Shown: positions 54,808 through 62,998 of the stretch, piece by piece
Numbering within the stretch: position 1 is the stretch's first letter
Layout of the letters: each line of letters begins with the position of its first letter
From: Halobacillus massiliensis
GTDB lineage: Bacteria > Bacillota > Bacilli > Bacillales > Halobacillaceae
DNA length: 64,000 nt
Direction: 5' to 3'
Assembly (NCBI RefSeq): GCF_900166625.1
Contig: NZ_LT800499.1
Coordinates: forward strand, 2,066,115 to 2,130,114
The notes under the pieces: model-generated
The model's database searches: none
What the model was told of the DNA's origin: nothing
The model's input: only the letters and a program-made list of their open reading frames with translations
Made by a program: the position numbers and the translations under genes

Positions 54808-55173
54808 ATGTTAATACGATTTAAAAAATCATTTGAAAAAATAGCCATGGGCCTTCTTTCCTTTATGCCAGAGTGTAAAGATGTGAAGAAGCTGCAGGAT
54901 ATTATTCTGGAATATGAAAATAATGATACGTGGCACCTTTTTTTATGGAAAGAGGAGGATATCCTCGGTACGATAGGTGTGCGTACAGAAGGTAATACAG
55001 CTTATATCCAGCATGTGTCCGTGAATCCTTCCCATCGGAACATGGGTATAGGAAAGCAGATGATTCAGTCTGTCTGCCATCAGCTTGGAAAAGAATATGA
55101 TGTAAGAGCGGATCGGGTGACTGAACAGTTTTTTGAAAAATGCGAGGCAGAAAGTCCATCCTCTCCAGTATAA
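54808..55173 (+). CDS. ribT: RibT-like GNAT acetyltransferase
   Basis: A 121-residue GNAT protein. The N-terminus MLIRFKKSFEKIAMGLLSFM is nearly the same as I recall for B. subtilis RibT, and the acetyl-CoA loop is HRNMGIGKQM (about 78-87). In B. subtilis it closes the riboflavin operon; here ribDEAH are missing and it stands alone behind the micropeptide. Its substrate is unknown. ATG follows CGAGGGG. Ends at a bidirectional terminator. Confidence 0.85.
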   Translation: MLIRFKKSFEKIAMGLLSFMPECKDVKKLQDIILEYENNDTWHLFLWKEEDILGTIGVRTEGNTAYIQHVSVNPSHRNMGIGKQMIQSVCHQLGKEYDVRADRVTEQFFEKCEAESPSSPV

Positions 55174-55205
55174 AAAAGGTGTCCGTTTAGGGACACCTTT
55201 TTTTA
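55172..55205. terminator. Bidirectional terminator between ribT and the DUF309 gene
   Basis: AAAAAAGGTGTCC and GGACACCTTTTTTT form a perfect stem with a 5-base loop. Confidence 0.92.
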
Positions 55206-55206
55206 T

Positions 55207-55668
55207 TCAGCGGTTTTTATGCTTATGCACAAGCTTAGTATCTTTGAGATTACTTTGGTTCCAAAAGGAAACGTTCCATTTCTTGCATAAATCCTTTGTT
55301 TCCTGGAGCAGCGCCTGGTCTGTCAGCGGCAGGTAAAGGCTAATATAATTTGAATTATTCTCTATTCTCTTTTTAGTTAAGAGAGTAAGGCGTTCCAGTT
55401 CATGGGGATCTATTCCTAATTCCTTCAGCTGATCTTCATTGCGGCTGATTTTACTGATGGTTTTATTCACTAGAATCCCCGCGCCTTTGTAGTTCTTTCT
55501 TCGGAAGTGATAGAGTGAAACGGCTAATTGAATCAGCAGCACCCAGACAGAGTCTCTATTATGAGGCTCTGTTTCTTTCCAATGCTCTTCAAGTACTTCA
55601 TGACATTCAAAATAGTCGCGTGTTCCATGAAAATGAGCCAAATATTCTACATAGCGATAAGGAAACAT
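55207..55668 (-). CDS. ypuF: DUF309 protein (YpuF-like)
   Basis: A 153-residue helical protein with the DUF309 signature HFHGTRDYFECHEVLEEHWK (about 11-30) and a conserved Trp/Leu helix (VWVLLIQLAVSLYHFRRKN). The His/Cys/Glu pattern suggests a possible metal site. ATG 55668 is chosen for the AGAAAGG 10 bases upstream. B. subtilis ypuF is next to scpA; there it is codirectional with the rib region, here divergent from scpA. Function unknown. Confidence 0.78.
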   Translation of the reverse strand: MFPYRYVEYLAHFHGTRDYFECHEVLEEHWKETEPHNRDSVWVLLIQLAVSLYHFRRKNYKGAGILVNKTISKISRNEDQLKELGIDPHELERLTLLTKKRIENNSNYISLYLPLTDQALLQETKDLCKKWNVSFWNQSNLKDTKLVHKHKNR

Positions 55669-55879
55669 AACAACGCACCTTTCTTCTTCCATCATATCTG
55701 CCTTAAAGTCCCTCGTAAAGCTATATGGATTAGACGAAGACTATTAACGGTATAGTTTTTTTCTGATACTATTAATCAGGAGGCTTTTATTAAAAGGCAA
55801 GTTTTCGCTGCTGAAGCTGGAAGGATGCAGTTAATGAGGCCAATCAGCAAGATATCTAATGATAAAAGGAAGATAAAAA

Positions 55880-56629
55880 ATGACCGATCGTTATCACGTG
55901 AAATTGGATGGCTTTGAAGGTCCACTTGATTTATTGTTACATCTCGTTAATCGGTATGAAATCGATATTTATGATATTCCGGTATCCACGATTACTGAAC
56001 AATACATGACTTATATCCATACGATGCAGGAACTTGAATTGAATATTGCTAGTGAATACCTGGTCATGGCCGCCAGTCTGCTGGCAATGAAAAGTCAGAT
56101 GCTTCTTCCTGCTCAGCAAATTGACGATGATTTTTCTGACGAAGAGGAAGAGGATCCGAGGGAAGAATTGATGCAACGCTTGATCGAATATAAAAAATTC
56201 AAAAGTGCTGCCGAAAGTTTGAAGCAAAAAGAAGTAAAAGTTAATCGTGTTTATACACGGCCTAAGGCAGAGCCGCCGGAGGAGAACGGATCTGCTATCG
56301 AACCTTTAGATCCTGATGAGGTTTCTATGCTGGATATGATCGATGCTGTTAACCGCCTCTTAAAACAAGCGAAAAGCCGTTCGTCACAGGGTACTAAAAT
56401 TAAGAGAGATGAAATTTCCATTCAAATGCGGATGGGTGAAATCCTGGACAAAATAAATGTGGACCGTAAAGGGACACCCTTTAACGATTTGTTTAAAGAG
56501 AAGACTAAACCCCATATCGTTGTAACATTTATAGCAGTATTGGAATTGATGAAAAATAAAAATATTACATGTGTACAACCGAATCATTTTGATGAATTAG
56601 TTGTTTATAAAATGGAGGAACAAGCATGA
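55880..56629 (+). CDS. scpA: Segregation and condensation protein A (kleisin)
   Basis: Bridges the SMC heads in the bacterial condensin. It has 249 residues with the N-terminal kleisin helices (LDGFEGPLDLLLHLV, near 7-21), an acidic linker (DDDFSDEEEEDP) and the C-terminal winged helix (VVTFIAVLELMKN). ATG after AAAGGAAG. Overlaps scpB by ATGA, so the two subunits are coupled. Confidence 0.96.
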   Translation: MTDRYHVKLDGFEGPLDLLLHLVNRYEIDIYDIPVSTITEQYMTYIHTMQELELNIASEYLVMAASLLAMKSQMLLPAQQIDDDFSDEEEEDPREELMQRLIEYKKFKSAAESLKQKEVKVNRVYTRPKAEPPEENGSAIEPLDPDEVSMLDMIDAVNRLLKQAKSRSSQGTKIKRDEISIQMRMGEILDKINVDRKGTPFNDLFKEKTKPHIVVTFIAVLELMKNKNITCVQPNHFDELVVYKMEEQA

Positions 56630-57225
56630 ACAAAGAAGAGAAACGAGCCTTGACTGAAGGCCTGCTCTTTGCATCTGGAGAAGAAGGAATTGTGAAAAGA
56701 AAATTAATGGAAGCTCTCAATTGTACGAAACAAGAGTTGGATGAATTATTAATAGAGATGCAGGAAGATTATGATCACCCCCAACGTGGAATTAGAATGA
56801 TGGAATCCAATGAAACTCTTCATTTAACTACTAAACCAGAGCATGCTTCTTTCTATCAAGAGGTCTTGAATTCTAAATCGGCCACCCGATTGTCTCAAGC
56901 TGCACTTGAAGCACTTGCTATTATCGCTTACAGGCAGCCGATTACCCGTATTGAGATTGATGACCTCCGGGGTGTAAAAAGTGACCGTGCCGTTCAGACG
57001 TTAGTCAATCGGAATTTAATAGAAGAAAAGGGAAGAAAGGAAGCTGTAGGGCGCCCGGTTTTATTTGGGACAACGACTGATTTTCTTACGTACTTTGGTT
57101 TGTCTTCCATTGAGGAGCTCCCTCCATTAAAAGCTCTTGAGGGGCCAAATGATATTGAAGATGAAGCTGATCTTTTTTTCGAACGTTTTGAAGAGACAGG
57201 ACAGGGCAGTTATGAAGATACCTAA
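56626..57225 (+). CDS. scpB: Segregation and condensation protein B
   Basis: Winged-helix partner of ScpA in the SMC complex. It has 199 residues: two winged helices with LTEGLLFASGEEG at the N-terminus and ALEALAIIAYRQPITRIEID with GVKSDRAVQTLVNRNLI in the second. Acidic tail. RBS GGAGG inside scpA. Confidence 0.96.
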   Translation: MNKEEKRALTEGLLFASGEEGIVKRKLMEALNCTKQELDELLIEMQEDYDHPQRGIRMMESNETLHLTTKPEHASFYQEVLNSKSATRLSQAALEALAIIAYRQPITRIEIDDLRGVKSDRAVQTLVNRNLIEEKGRKEAVGRPVLFGTTTDFLTYFGLSSIEELPPLKALEGPNDIEDEADLFFERFEETGQGSYEDT

Positions 57226-57248
57226 TGTTTATGAAAGGAGCACATGTA

Positions 57249-57578
57249 ATGAACCTATTGAAGGTAGATCACCCACATGAACAGGGAGCGGCTACGTTGA
57301 TTGTTTACGAAGATAAAGGCAGCACAAGCTCTGTAGCGATCAACTATGAGCCAGCCAAAGATTCCCTCAACAGCGAGCAGTGGAAAACCCCCATTTTAGC
57401 ACTGGCTTATTTTATTAAACACCCTGAAGCAAAGCATAGACCTTCCGTGACTATTTCAAAAGAAGACGCTGAACAAGTTGTAAGCGAAATGAATCTGAAT
57501 GCTGTACAGAGAGCTTTTGACGATATCGAGTCAAAAGGGAACTTTGAGCTTACTTCCACCCTCGAATTTTATAACTAG
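57249..57578 (+). CDS. Hypothetical protein, 109 residues
   Basis: A soluble acidic protein not recognised by me. No motif, signal peptide or membrane segment is evident. ATG 57249 follows AAAGGAG by 8 bases; an ATG at 57225 shares the scpB stop region and has no RBS. It lies 23 bases after scpB and ends at a terminator, so it is probably the last gene of the scpA-scpB transcript. B. subtilis has ypuI in this neighbourhood, but the two do not look alike. Confidence 0.6.
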   Translation: MNLLKVDHPHEQGAATLIVYEDKGSTSSVAINYEPAKDSLNSEQWKTPILALAYFIKHPEAKHRPSVTISKEDAEQVVSEMNLNAVQRAFDDIESKGNFELTSTLEFYN

Positions 57579-57613
57579 TAAAAAAGCCTGCGATTGTGCA
57601 GGCTTTTTTTTCT
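57579..57613 (+). terminator. Terminator of the scpAB transcript
   Basis: AAAAAAGCCTGC and GCAGGCTTTTTTTT around a 6-base loop. Confidence 0.92.
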
Positions 57614-57680
57614 GCTCTCATAAGCTTGTACCTGAAAGCATAGGTTTAATTAAAAGAACAAGATAGGAGGAAGACCTCTA

Positions 57681-58766
57681 TTGAAGCGCATGTTTTTCAA
57701 ACTTATAATGATCATATTTCTTTTGTCCGTACTGTTTCCAGGGGTAACAAAAGCTCAGCCAAACATAAATGTATCGGCAGAACACGCCGTATTAATTGAT
57801 GCTAAATCAGGAAGAGTGTTGTTTGAGAAAGATGCTTATACACCCTCATTAATTGCCAGTACTACTAAAATAATGACTGCCATACTTGCAATTGAGTCAG
57901 GAAAGCTTGAAGAAGATGTGGTAGTCAGTGATCAGGCGATTCGTTCAGAAGGTTCTTCTATTTACCTGACGAAAGGTGAAAAAATAAAATTAATTGATCT
58001 TGTTTATGGACTTATGTTGAGGTCAGGTAATGATTCTGCTGTAGCAATAGCTGAACACGTAGGGGGAAGTGTAGAAGGCTTTGCCATGCTGATGAATGAG
58101 AAAGCAGATTGGCTGGGTATGGAAGCCTCAAATTTTGAAAATCCCCATGGACTAGATGGGGAGAATCACGTTTCTAGCGCATATGATTTGGCTCTACTTA
58201 TGGCCTATTCGATGAAAAACGAAACCTTTCGTGAAGTGACAGGAAGTACATCCTACAAATCAGAAAATCGTACGTACCCGTGGATGAATAAAAATAAGCT
58301 TCTGACCAAGCTTTATGAGAACACAACGGGAGGAAAGACCGGATTTACAAAGAAAGCGGGTCGGACGCTGGTTAGCAGTGCAGAAAAAGACGGCATGGAG
58401 CTTATAGCTGTTACTTTGAATGCACCAAGTGACTGGAATGATCACCAATCGATGTATGAATGGGGCTTCGAAAACTATGAAACCTATTACTTGCAAAAAG
58501 AAGGTTATATTAAAGCGGGCGGGGACTTGTACTACCTGCCGGAAGATATTGAATACCCATTAACAAATGAGGAAAGAAAGCAGCTGAAGGCTGTATTTGA
58601 ACCAATGAAAGGTAAGAAGAAGGAAGTAGGTACTCGGCATTACCGTATTAAAGATCAGGAAATTACTCAGTCACCAGTGCTAAAAGAAAGACCCGCCGAT
58701 CCATTCATTCAATCTGGCGCTGTGTTTTTCAAACGCATGATGGGGGTAGAGCCGTGGTCAACTTAA
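57681..58766 (+). CDS. dacB: Sporulation D-alanyl-D-alanine carboxypeptidase DacB (PBP5*)
   Basis: Controls cross-linking of spore cortex peptidoglycan. It has a signal peptide (about 1-25, ending TKA), then the S11 domain with STTK (Ser60, Lys63), RSGNDSA, and GGKTGFTKKAG. Its 361 residues are shorter than DacF. TTG start 57681 with ATAGGAGG 9 bases upstream. Location before spmA-spmB identifies it as DacB. A CATAGGTT sequence at 57639 could be a sigma-E -10, but no good -35 is seen. Confidence 0.93.
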   Translation: MKRMFFKLIMIIFLLSVLFPGVTKAQPNINVSAEHAVLIDAKSGRVLFEKDAYTPSLIASTTKIMTAILAIESGKLEEDVVVSDQAIRSEGSSIYLTKGEKIKLIDLVYGLMLRSGNDSAVAIAEHVGGSVEGFAMLMNEKADWLGMEASNFENPHGLDGENHVSSAYDLALLMAYSMKNETFREVTGSTSYKSENRTYPWMNKNKLLTKLYENTTGGKTGFTKKAGRTLVSSAEKDGMELIAVTLNAPSDWNDHQSMYEWGFENYETYYLQKEGYIKAGGDLYYLPEDIEYPLTNEERKQLKAVFEPMKGKKKEVGTRHYRIKDQEITQSPVLKERPADPFIQSGAVFFKRMMGVEPWST

Positions 58767-59341
58767 TATGGGTGTTTTTAGCGGTTTCCGGCATTATCTA
58801 TGCTGCTTTTAATGGGACGATGGGCGAAGTAAATGAAGCGATATTTAAAACACTTGATGAAAGCGTCATGATTACACTAAGTCTGCTTGGTGTTCTTGTA
58901 TTCTGGCTTGGTTTAATGAAAATCGCTGAAGAAGCCGGATTATTGGCAGGTCTCGCTAAGTTGTTTAAGCCATTTGTCCGAAAATTATTTCCTGATATAC
59001 CCGAAAATGATCCGGCACTGGGATATATTCTTTCCAACATGACAGCCAATATGTTCGGTTTGGGGAATGCTGCAACCCCAATGGGTCTTAAAGCAATGAA
59101 GGAATTAAAACGACTATCCAGCTCGGATGAAGCCAGCCGGTCAATGATCACCTTTCTTGCCATTAATACCTCTTCTTTAACACTAATACCTACAACAGTA
59201 ATTGCAATAAGGATGAAATATGAGTCAGCAGATCCTACAAGTATCATAGGAGCGACTATACTAGCTACCATTATTTCTACTGTTGCCGCTTTGATCATTG
59301 ACCGCATCTTTTATTATAGAAGGCAGCGGAAGTTAATATGA
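58754..59341 (+). CDS. spmA: Spore maturation protein A
   Basis: Membrane protein of 195 residues needed for full spore core dehydration. It belongs to the nucleoside-recognition (Gate) domain group, with NMTANMFGLGNAATPMGLKA (about 95-114). GTG start at 58754 inside the dacB 3' end (13-base overlap), behind GGGGGTAG. Four to five hydrophobic segments. The transported or sensed substrate is unknown. Confidence 0.94.
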   Translation: MVNLIWVFLAVSGIIYAAFNGTMGEVNEAIFKTLDESVMITLSLLGVLVFWLGLMKIAEEAGLLAGLAKLFKPFVRKLFPDIPENDPALGYILSNMTANMFGLGNAATPMGLKAMKELKRLSSSDEASRSMITFLAINTSSLTLIPTTVIAIRMKYESADPTSIIGATILATIISTVAALIIDRIFYYRRQRKLI

Positions 59342-59853
59342 GTATCTGGCTGATCCCCCTCATTATATTGATTGTTCTCGTTACAGCGACCATCAAGAGA
59401 GTACCGGCATATGAAGTATTCGTCGACGGCAGTAAGGAAGGCATTCAAATAGCCATCTCACTTCTTCCTTTTCTTTTAGGTATGATGGTGTCAATTGCCA
59501 TCTTTCAGGCTTCAGGAGCAATGGAAGCTATACTCTATGTCTTTAAACCCCTGATGAATGCTTTGGGTATACCTGAGCAGATCCTGCCGCTTGCTCTCAT
59601 TCGTCCCATATCCGGGACGGCTGCCTTGAGCATGACAACAGAGCTTATCAGGACATTTGGACCCGATTCTTTAATAGGTTATTTGGCTTCCGTCATGCAG
59701 GGAAGCACAGATACAACTCTTTACATCATTACGGTTTATTTTGGGGCAGTAGGAATCCGGAAAATGGGAGATGCTTTAAAAGTTGGACTTTTAGCCGACC
59801 TTGTTGGTATAATAGCAGCAATTATTATTGTAATCATTCTCTTTAGCGGATAA
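59338..59853 (+). CDS. spmB: Spore maturation protein B
   Basis: Partner of SpmA; 171 residues, also Gate-domain. Conserved segments are KEGIQIAISLLPFLLGMM, ALIRPISGTAALS and MQGSTDTTLYIITVYFG. ATG overlaps the spmA stop (ATGA). dacB, spmA and spmB form one coupled transcript. Confidence 0.94.
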   Translation: MSIWLIPLIILIVLVTATIKRVPAYEVFVDGSKEGIQIAISLLPFLLGMMVSIAIFQASGAMEAILYVFKPLMNALGIPEQILPLALIRPISGTAALSMTTELIRTFGPDSLIGYLASVMQGSTDTTLYIITVYFGAVGIRKMGDALKVGLLADLVGIIAAIIIVIILFSG

Positions 59854-59872
59854 GCTATTAGAGTGAGAGAAA

Positions 59873-59901
59873 GAGCCGCGCTGGACCTTTCCAGCGTGGC
59901 T
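59873..59901 (+). terminator. Hairpin after spmB, weak terminator
   Basis: AGCCGCGCTGGA and TCCAGCGTGGCT pair with one wobble. There is no immediate T run, so termination would be inefficient. Confidence 0.45.
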
Positions 59902-59968
59902 TCATGCTGTTTGTTTATGCTGTTCTCTGTATCAATAATAGAATTAACTATAATAGGGGGACGATCCG

Positions 59969-60706
59969 ATGAGTGATTTGGAACGTCTGCAGAAAGTGAT
60001 CGCCCATGCTGGTGTGGCATCACGAAGAAAAGCAGAAGATTTAATTGTCCAAGGTAAAGTGACCGTGAATGGAAAAGTAGTGAAGGAATTAGGAACGAAG
60101 GTTTCACCTAATGACAAAGTTGAGGTAGAAGGTGTGCCGATTGCTAAAGAGCCGCCGGTTTATTATCTTTTCTACAAGCCTCGAGGTGTAATATCAAGTG
60201 TGAAGGATGATAAAGGGAGAAAAGTAGTGACAGATTACTTCCCGGAAGTAGAAGAACGAATCTTTCCTATCGGACGACTTGATTATGATACTTCCGGTGT
60301 TTTGCTTTTAACAAATGATGGTGATTTCGCCAATCTGTTAATGCACCCAAGTTATCAAATCGATAAAGTATATGTAGCCAAGACAAAAGGTATACCTTCA
60401 ACTGAACAATTAAAGAGCTTTAAAAAGGGAATAAATGTAGACGGTGATCGGTTAAAAGCAGTACATGCCAAAGTTATTTCAACTGACCAGAAAAAAAATA
60501 CGGCAATCGTACAGCTTATTCTTCATGAAGGAAAAAACCGTCAAGTGAGAAAAATGTTTGAGGCGATTGGAGTACCGGTCGACAAACTAAAAAGAGAAAA
60601 ATATGGTTTTATTACTGTAGAAGGCATGAATGCCGGTGACATTCGACCATTAAAGCCTCATGAAGTGAAACAGCTGCGCGAGCTGGCTGATAAAAATGTT
60701 AAATAA
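59969..60706 (+). CDS. rluB: 23S rRNA pseudouridine synthase RluB (RsuA family)
   Basis: 245 residues. It has an N-terminal S4 RNA-binding domain (about 5-60, RLQKVIAHAGVASRRKAEDL) and the pseudouridine synthase domain with the catalytic Asp in GRLDYDTSGVLLLTNDGD and the GKNRQVRKMFEAIG motif. Target position in 23S rRNA (2605 region) follows from the family. ATG behind GGGGGGA. It lies between spmB and resA as in B. subtilis. Confidence 0.93.
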   Translation: MSDLERLQKVIAHAGVASRRKAEDLIVQGKVTVNGKVVKELGTKVSPNDKVEVEGVPIAKEPPVYYLFYKPRGVISSVKDDKGRKVVTDYFPEVEERIFPIGRLDYDTSGVLLLTNDGDFANLLMHPSYQIDKVYVAKTKGIPSTEQLKSFKKGINVDGDRLKAVHAKVISTDQKKNTAIVQLILHEGKNRQVRKMFEAIGVPVDKLKREKYGFITVEGMNAGDIRPLKPHEVKQLRELADKNVK

Positions 60707-60760
60707 TATTCAAAATTTCTACAGCCTAACAATGATATAATGTTGTGGGAGTGAGAGCAT

Positions 60761-61312
60761 ATGAAGGAAAAAACTTTAGAAAAAAAGAAAAAACGGCTTG
60801 TTTTTCGGTCTGTAATGCTGGCTGCGATGGTAGGTTTGATCGCTTTTGCTATAATTTCTAACTTAAACGATGATAAAAGCGTAGTAGCAAAAGGAGAAGA
60901 AGCCCCTGATTTCGAATTAAAAAAATTTGGTTCGGATGAAACCATTGCACTCAGTGACCTAAGAGGTAAAGGCGTCATGATAAATTTCTGGGCTACCTAC
61001 TGCGAACCATGTAAAGATGAAATGCCTTATATGGAAGAAGTATATCCAAAATACAAAGAAAAAGGTGTCGAAATTCTTGCAATAAATTTAGATACCTCTG
61101 ATCTTGTAGTACAGCGCTTTCTTGACAAATATGGGTTAAGTTTCCCAATTTTGCATGATAAGAATGGTCAGGTAATGGATCAGTATAATGTTGGACAAAT
61201 ACCTTCCACTCTCTTTATTAATCCAGACGGCGAAGTAGAAAACCATGTGGTGGGACCGCTTACACTTGAAAAACTAGAAGGTTACTTAAACGAGATAACT
61301 CCTGAGGCGTAA
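60761..61312 (+). CDS. resA: Thiol-disulfide oxidoreductase ResA
   Basis: Membrane-anchored extracytoplasmic thioredoxin that reduces apocytochrome c cysteines for haem attachment. It has 183 residues, one N-terminal transmembrane anchor (about 14-34), and the active site CEPC (Cys81, Cys84) in FWATYCEPCK. ATG 8 bases after GGGAGTGAGAG. A TATAAT (60736-60741) marks a likely promoter just upstream, without a clear -35. Confidence 0.95.
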   Translation: MKEKTLEKKKKRLVFRSVMLAAMVGLIAFAIISNLNDDKSVVAKGEEAPDFELKKFGSDETIALSDLRGKGVMINFWATYCEPCKDEMPYMEEVYPKYKEKGVEILAINLDTSDLVVQRFLDKYGLSFPILHDKNGQVMDQYNVGQIPSTLFINPDGEVENHVVGPLTLEKLEGYLNEITPEA

Positions 61313-61339
61313 GTCCAATTGAAATTGTGAGGTTTTACT

Positions 61340-62998
61340 ATGAATAATATAATTTGTGAATGTGGACATGAAAACCCTGAAGGAGCGGTGCTCTGTGAGT
61401 CCTGCGGAAAACCGATTGAAGAAAACCAGCATTTAGATGGTAATGATGAAAAACAGTTGCTAAACATGCGTTATGACGGTAGTGCACGACGTTCAAAAAC
61501 CTATAATCGCACAATTGTCGATAAAATCTGGAACTTCTTTTCATCTGTTAAAGTGGGGATTTGGCTGATTGTCACTACTTTAATTGCTTCGGCATTAGGT
61601 ACTGTGTTTCCGCAGGAGATGTATATACCTCCCGGCTCCAATCCAGCAACACATTACAGAGATCAATACGGAATATTAGGACAGATATATTACCAGCTTG
61701 GTTTTCACAATTTATACTCTTCCTGGTGGTACATGCTCCTGCTCGCTCTAATCGGGATATCCATTGTCATTGCAAGTCTTGACCGGTTTATTCCTTTATA
61801 CAAAATACTTAAAACTCAAAAGCCTAAACGGCATGATACCTTTTTGAAAAAACAGCGGGTGTTTGGTCAAACAGTATCTAAATCTGTGAATACAGAACGA
61901 CTTCGCAAAAATTTAAAGAAGCAGCGCTTTAAAGTACGTGAAGAAGATGGAAGTCTGTTAGCAGAAAAGAATCGTTTCTCCCGCTGGGGGCCATATGTCA
62001 ACCATATAGGTCTTATTATCTTTTTACTTGGAACGCTGCTTCGTTTTGTTCCTGCTTTTTTTGTTGATGAGTTTATCTGGGTTCGTGAAGGTGAAACAAA
62101 AGTAATAACAGGGACAGAAGGAAAGTATTATATCGAAAATAAAGATTTTATATTAGAAACATATGATGAAAATGATGAGCGTTTTAAAGAAGCTATTCAA
62201 AGGAATGGACAGCCAGTACCTAAAACTTATCAAACCAATGCGGTTCTCTATGAAAGAACAGACGATATAGTGGTTGGAAAAGAACCGGAACTTAAAAAAA
62301 TTAAAGAAGACGAAGCTCGAGTAAATCATCCAATTAAAATCGATAACTTTACTTTGTATCAGGCCAGCTACCAGCAGAATGAATTTCATAATATGACATT
62401 TAAGCTTCATGATACTGATAATGAGGACACATCCTACGGTGAATTCACTATTGATCTAAGTGATCCTGAAGGTGAATATGAGCTCGATAGTGGTCATCGA
62501 ATTGTTCTTGACTCTTATTTCCCTGAATATACGTTACGGGACGGAGAGCCGGTTTCTCAATCGAAATTCCCTAAAAACCCTGCATTTGTATTCAATGTCT
62601 ATGAGCCTGGAGAAGATTCAGATCCTGAAGTCAGTTTCGCGGGAATTGGTGCAAACATCGATCCTACCGGTGAAAATGACTATAAGGTTGGACTGGTAGA
62701 TTTTGATGTCCGTGATGTAACAGGCTTAACGGTCCGTAAAGACTACACGCTTCCAATTATTGCATTAGGCGGAGCTATATTTATGATTGGTGTTATCCAG
62801 GGGATGTACTGGAACCACAGAAGAATTTGGGTGAAACCTAAAGAAGACGGTGTATGGATTGCGGGTCATACTAATAAAAACTGGGTCGCGTTAAGGCGCG
62901 AAATCGATAAAGTGATTGAGGGCACAGGAATTGAACCGCCTATAGATCAGCAGGAAATAAAAGAAACGAATAATTCAGGCTATAAGGAGGGAAAATAA
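61340..62998 (+). CDS. resB: Cytochrome c biogenesis protein ResB
   Basis: System II haem-delivery component. It has 552 residues, with an N-terminal zinc-ribbon-like stretch (Cys6, Cys8, Cys19, Cys22), then the segment DKIWNFFSSVKVGIWLIVTT opening the ResB domain, three N-terminal membrane segments, a large extracytoplasmic loop (about 245-450) and a final helix (FMIGVIQGMYWNHR). ATG after GTGAGG. Next gene resC starts at its stop. Confidence 0.94.
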   Translation: MNNIICECGHENPEGAVLCESCGKPIEENQHLDGNDEKQLLNMRYDGSARRSKTYNRTIVDKIWNFFSSVKVGIWLIVTTLIASALGTVFPQEMYIPPGSNPATHYRDQYGILGQIYYQLGFHNLYSSWWYMLLLALIGISIVIASLDRFIPLYKILKTQKPKRHDTFLKKQRVFGQTVSKSVNTERLRKNLKKQRFKVREEDGSLLAEKNRFSRWGPYVNHIGLIIFLLGTLLRFVPAFFVDEFIWVREGETKVITGTEGKYYIENKDFILETYDENDERFKEAIQRNGQPVPKTYQTNAVLYERTDDIVVGKEPELKKIKEDEARVNHPIKIDNFTLYQASYQQNEFHNMTFKLHDTDNEDTSYGEFTIDLSDPEGEYELDSGHRIVLDSYFPEYTLRDGEPVSQSKFPKNPAFVFNVYEPGEDSDPEVSFAGIGANIDPTGENDYKVGLVDFDVRDVTGLTVRKDYTLPIIALGGAIFMIGVIQGMYWNHRRIWVKPKEDGVWIAGHTNKNWVALRREIDKVIEGTGIEPPIDQQEIKETNNSGYKEGK

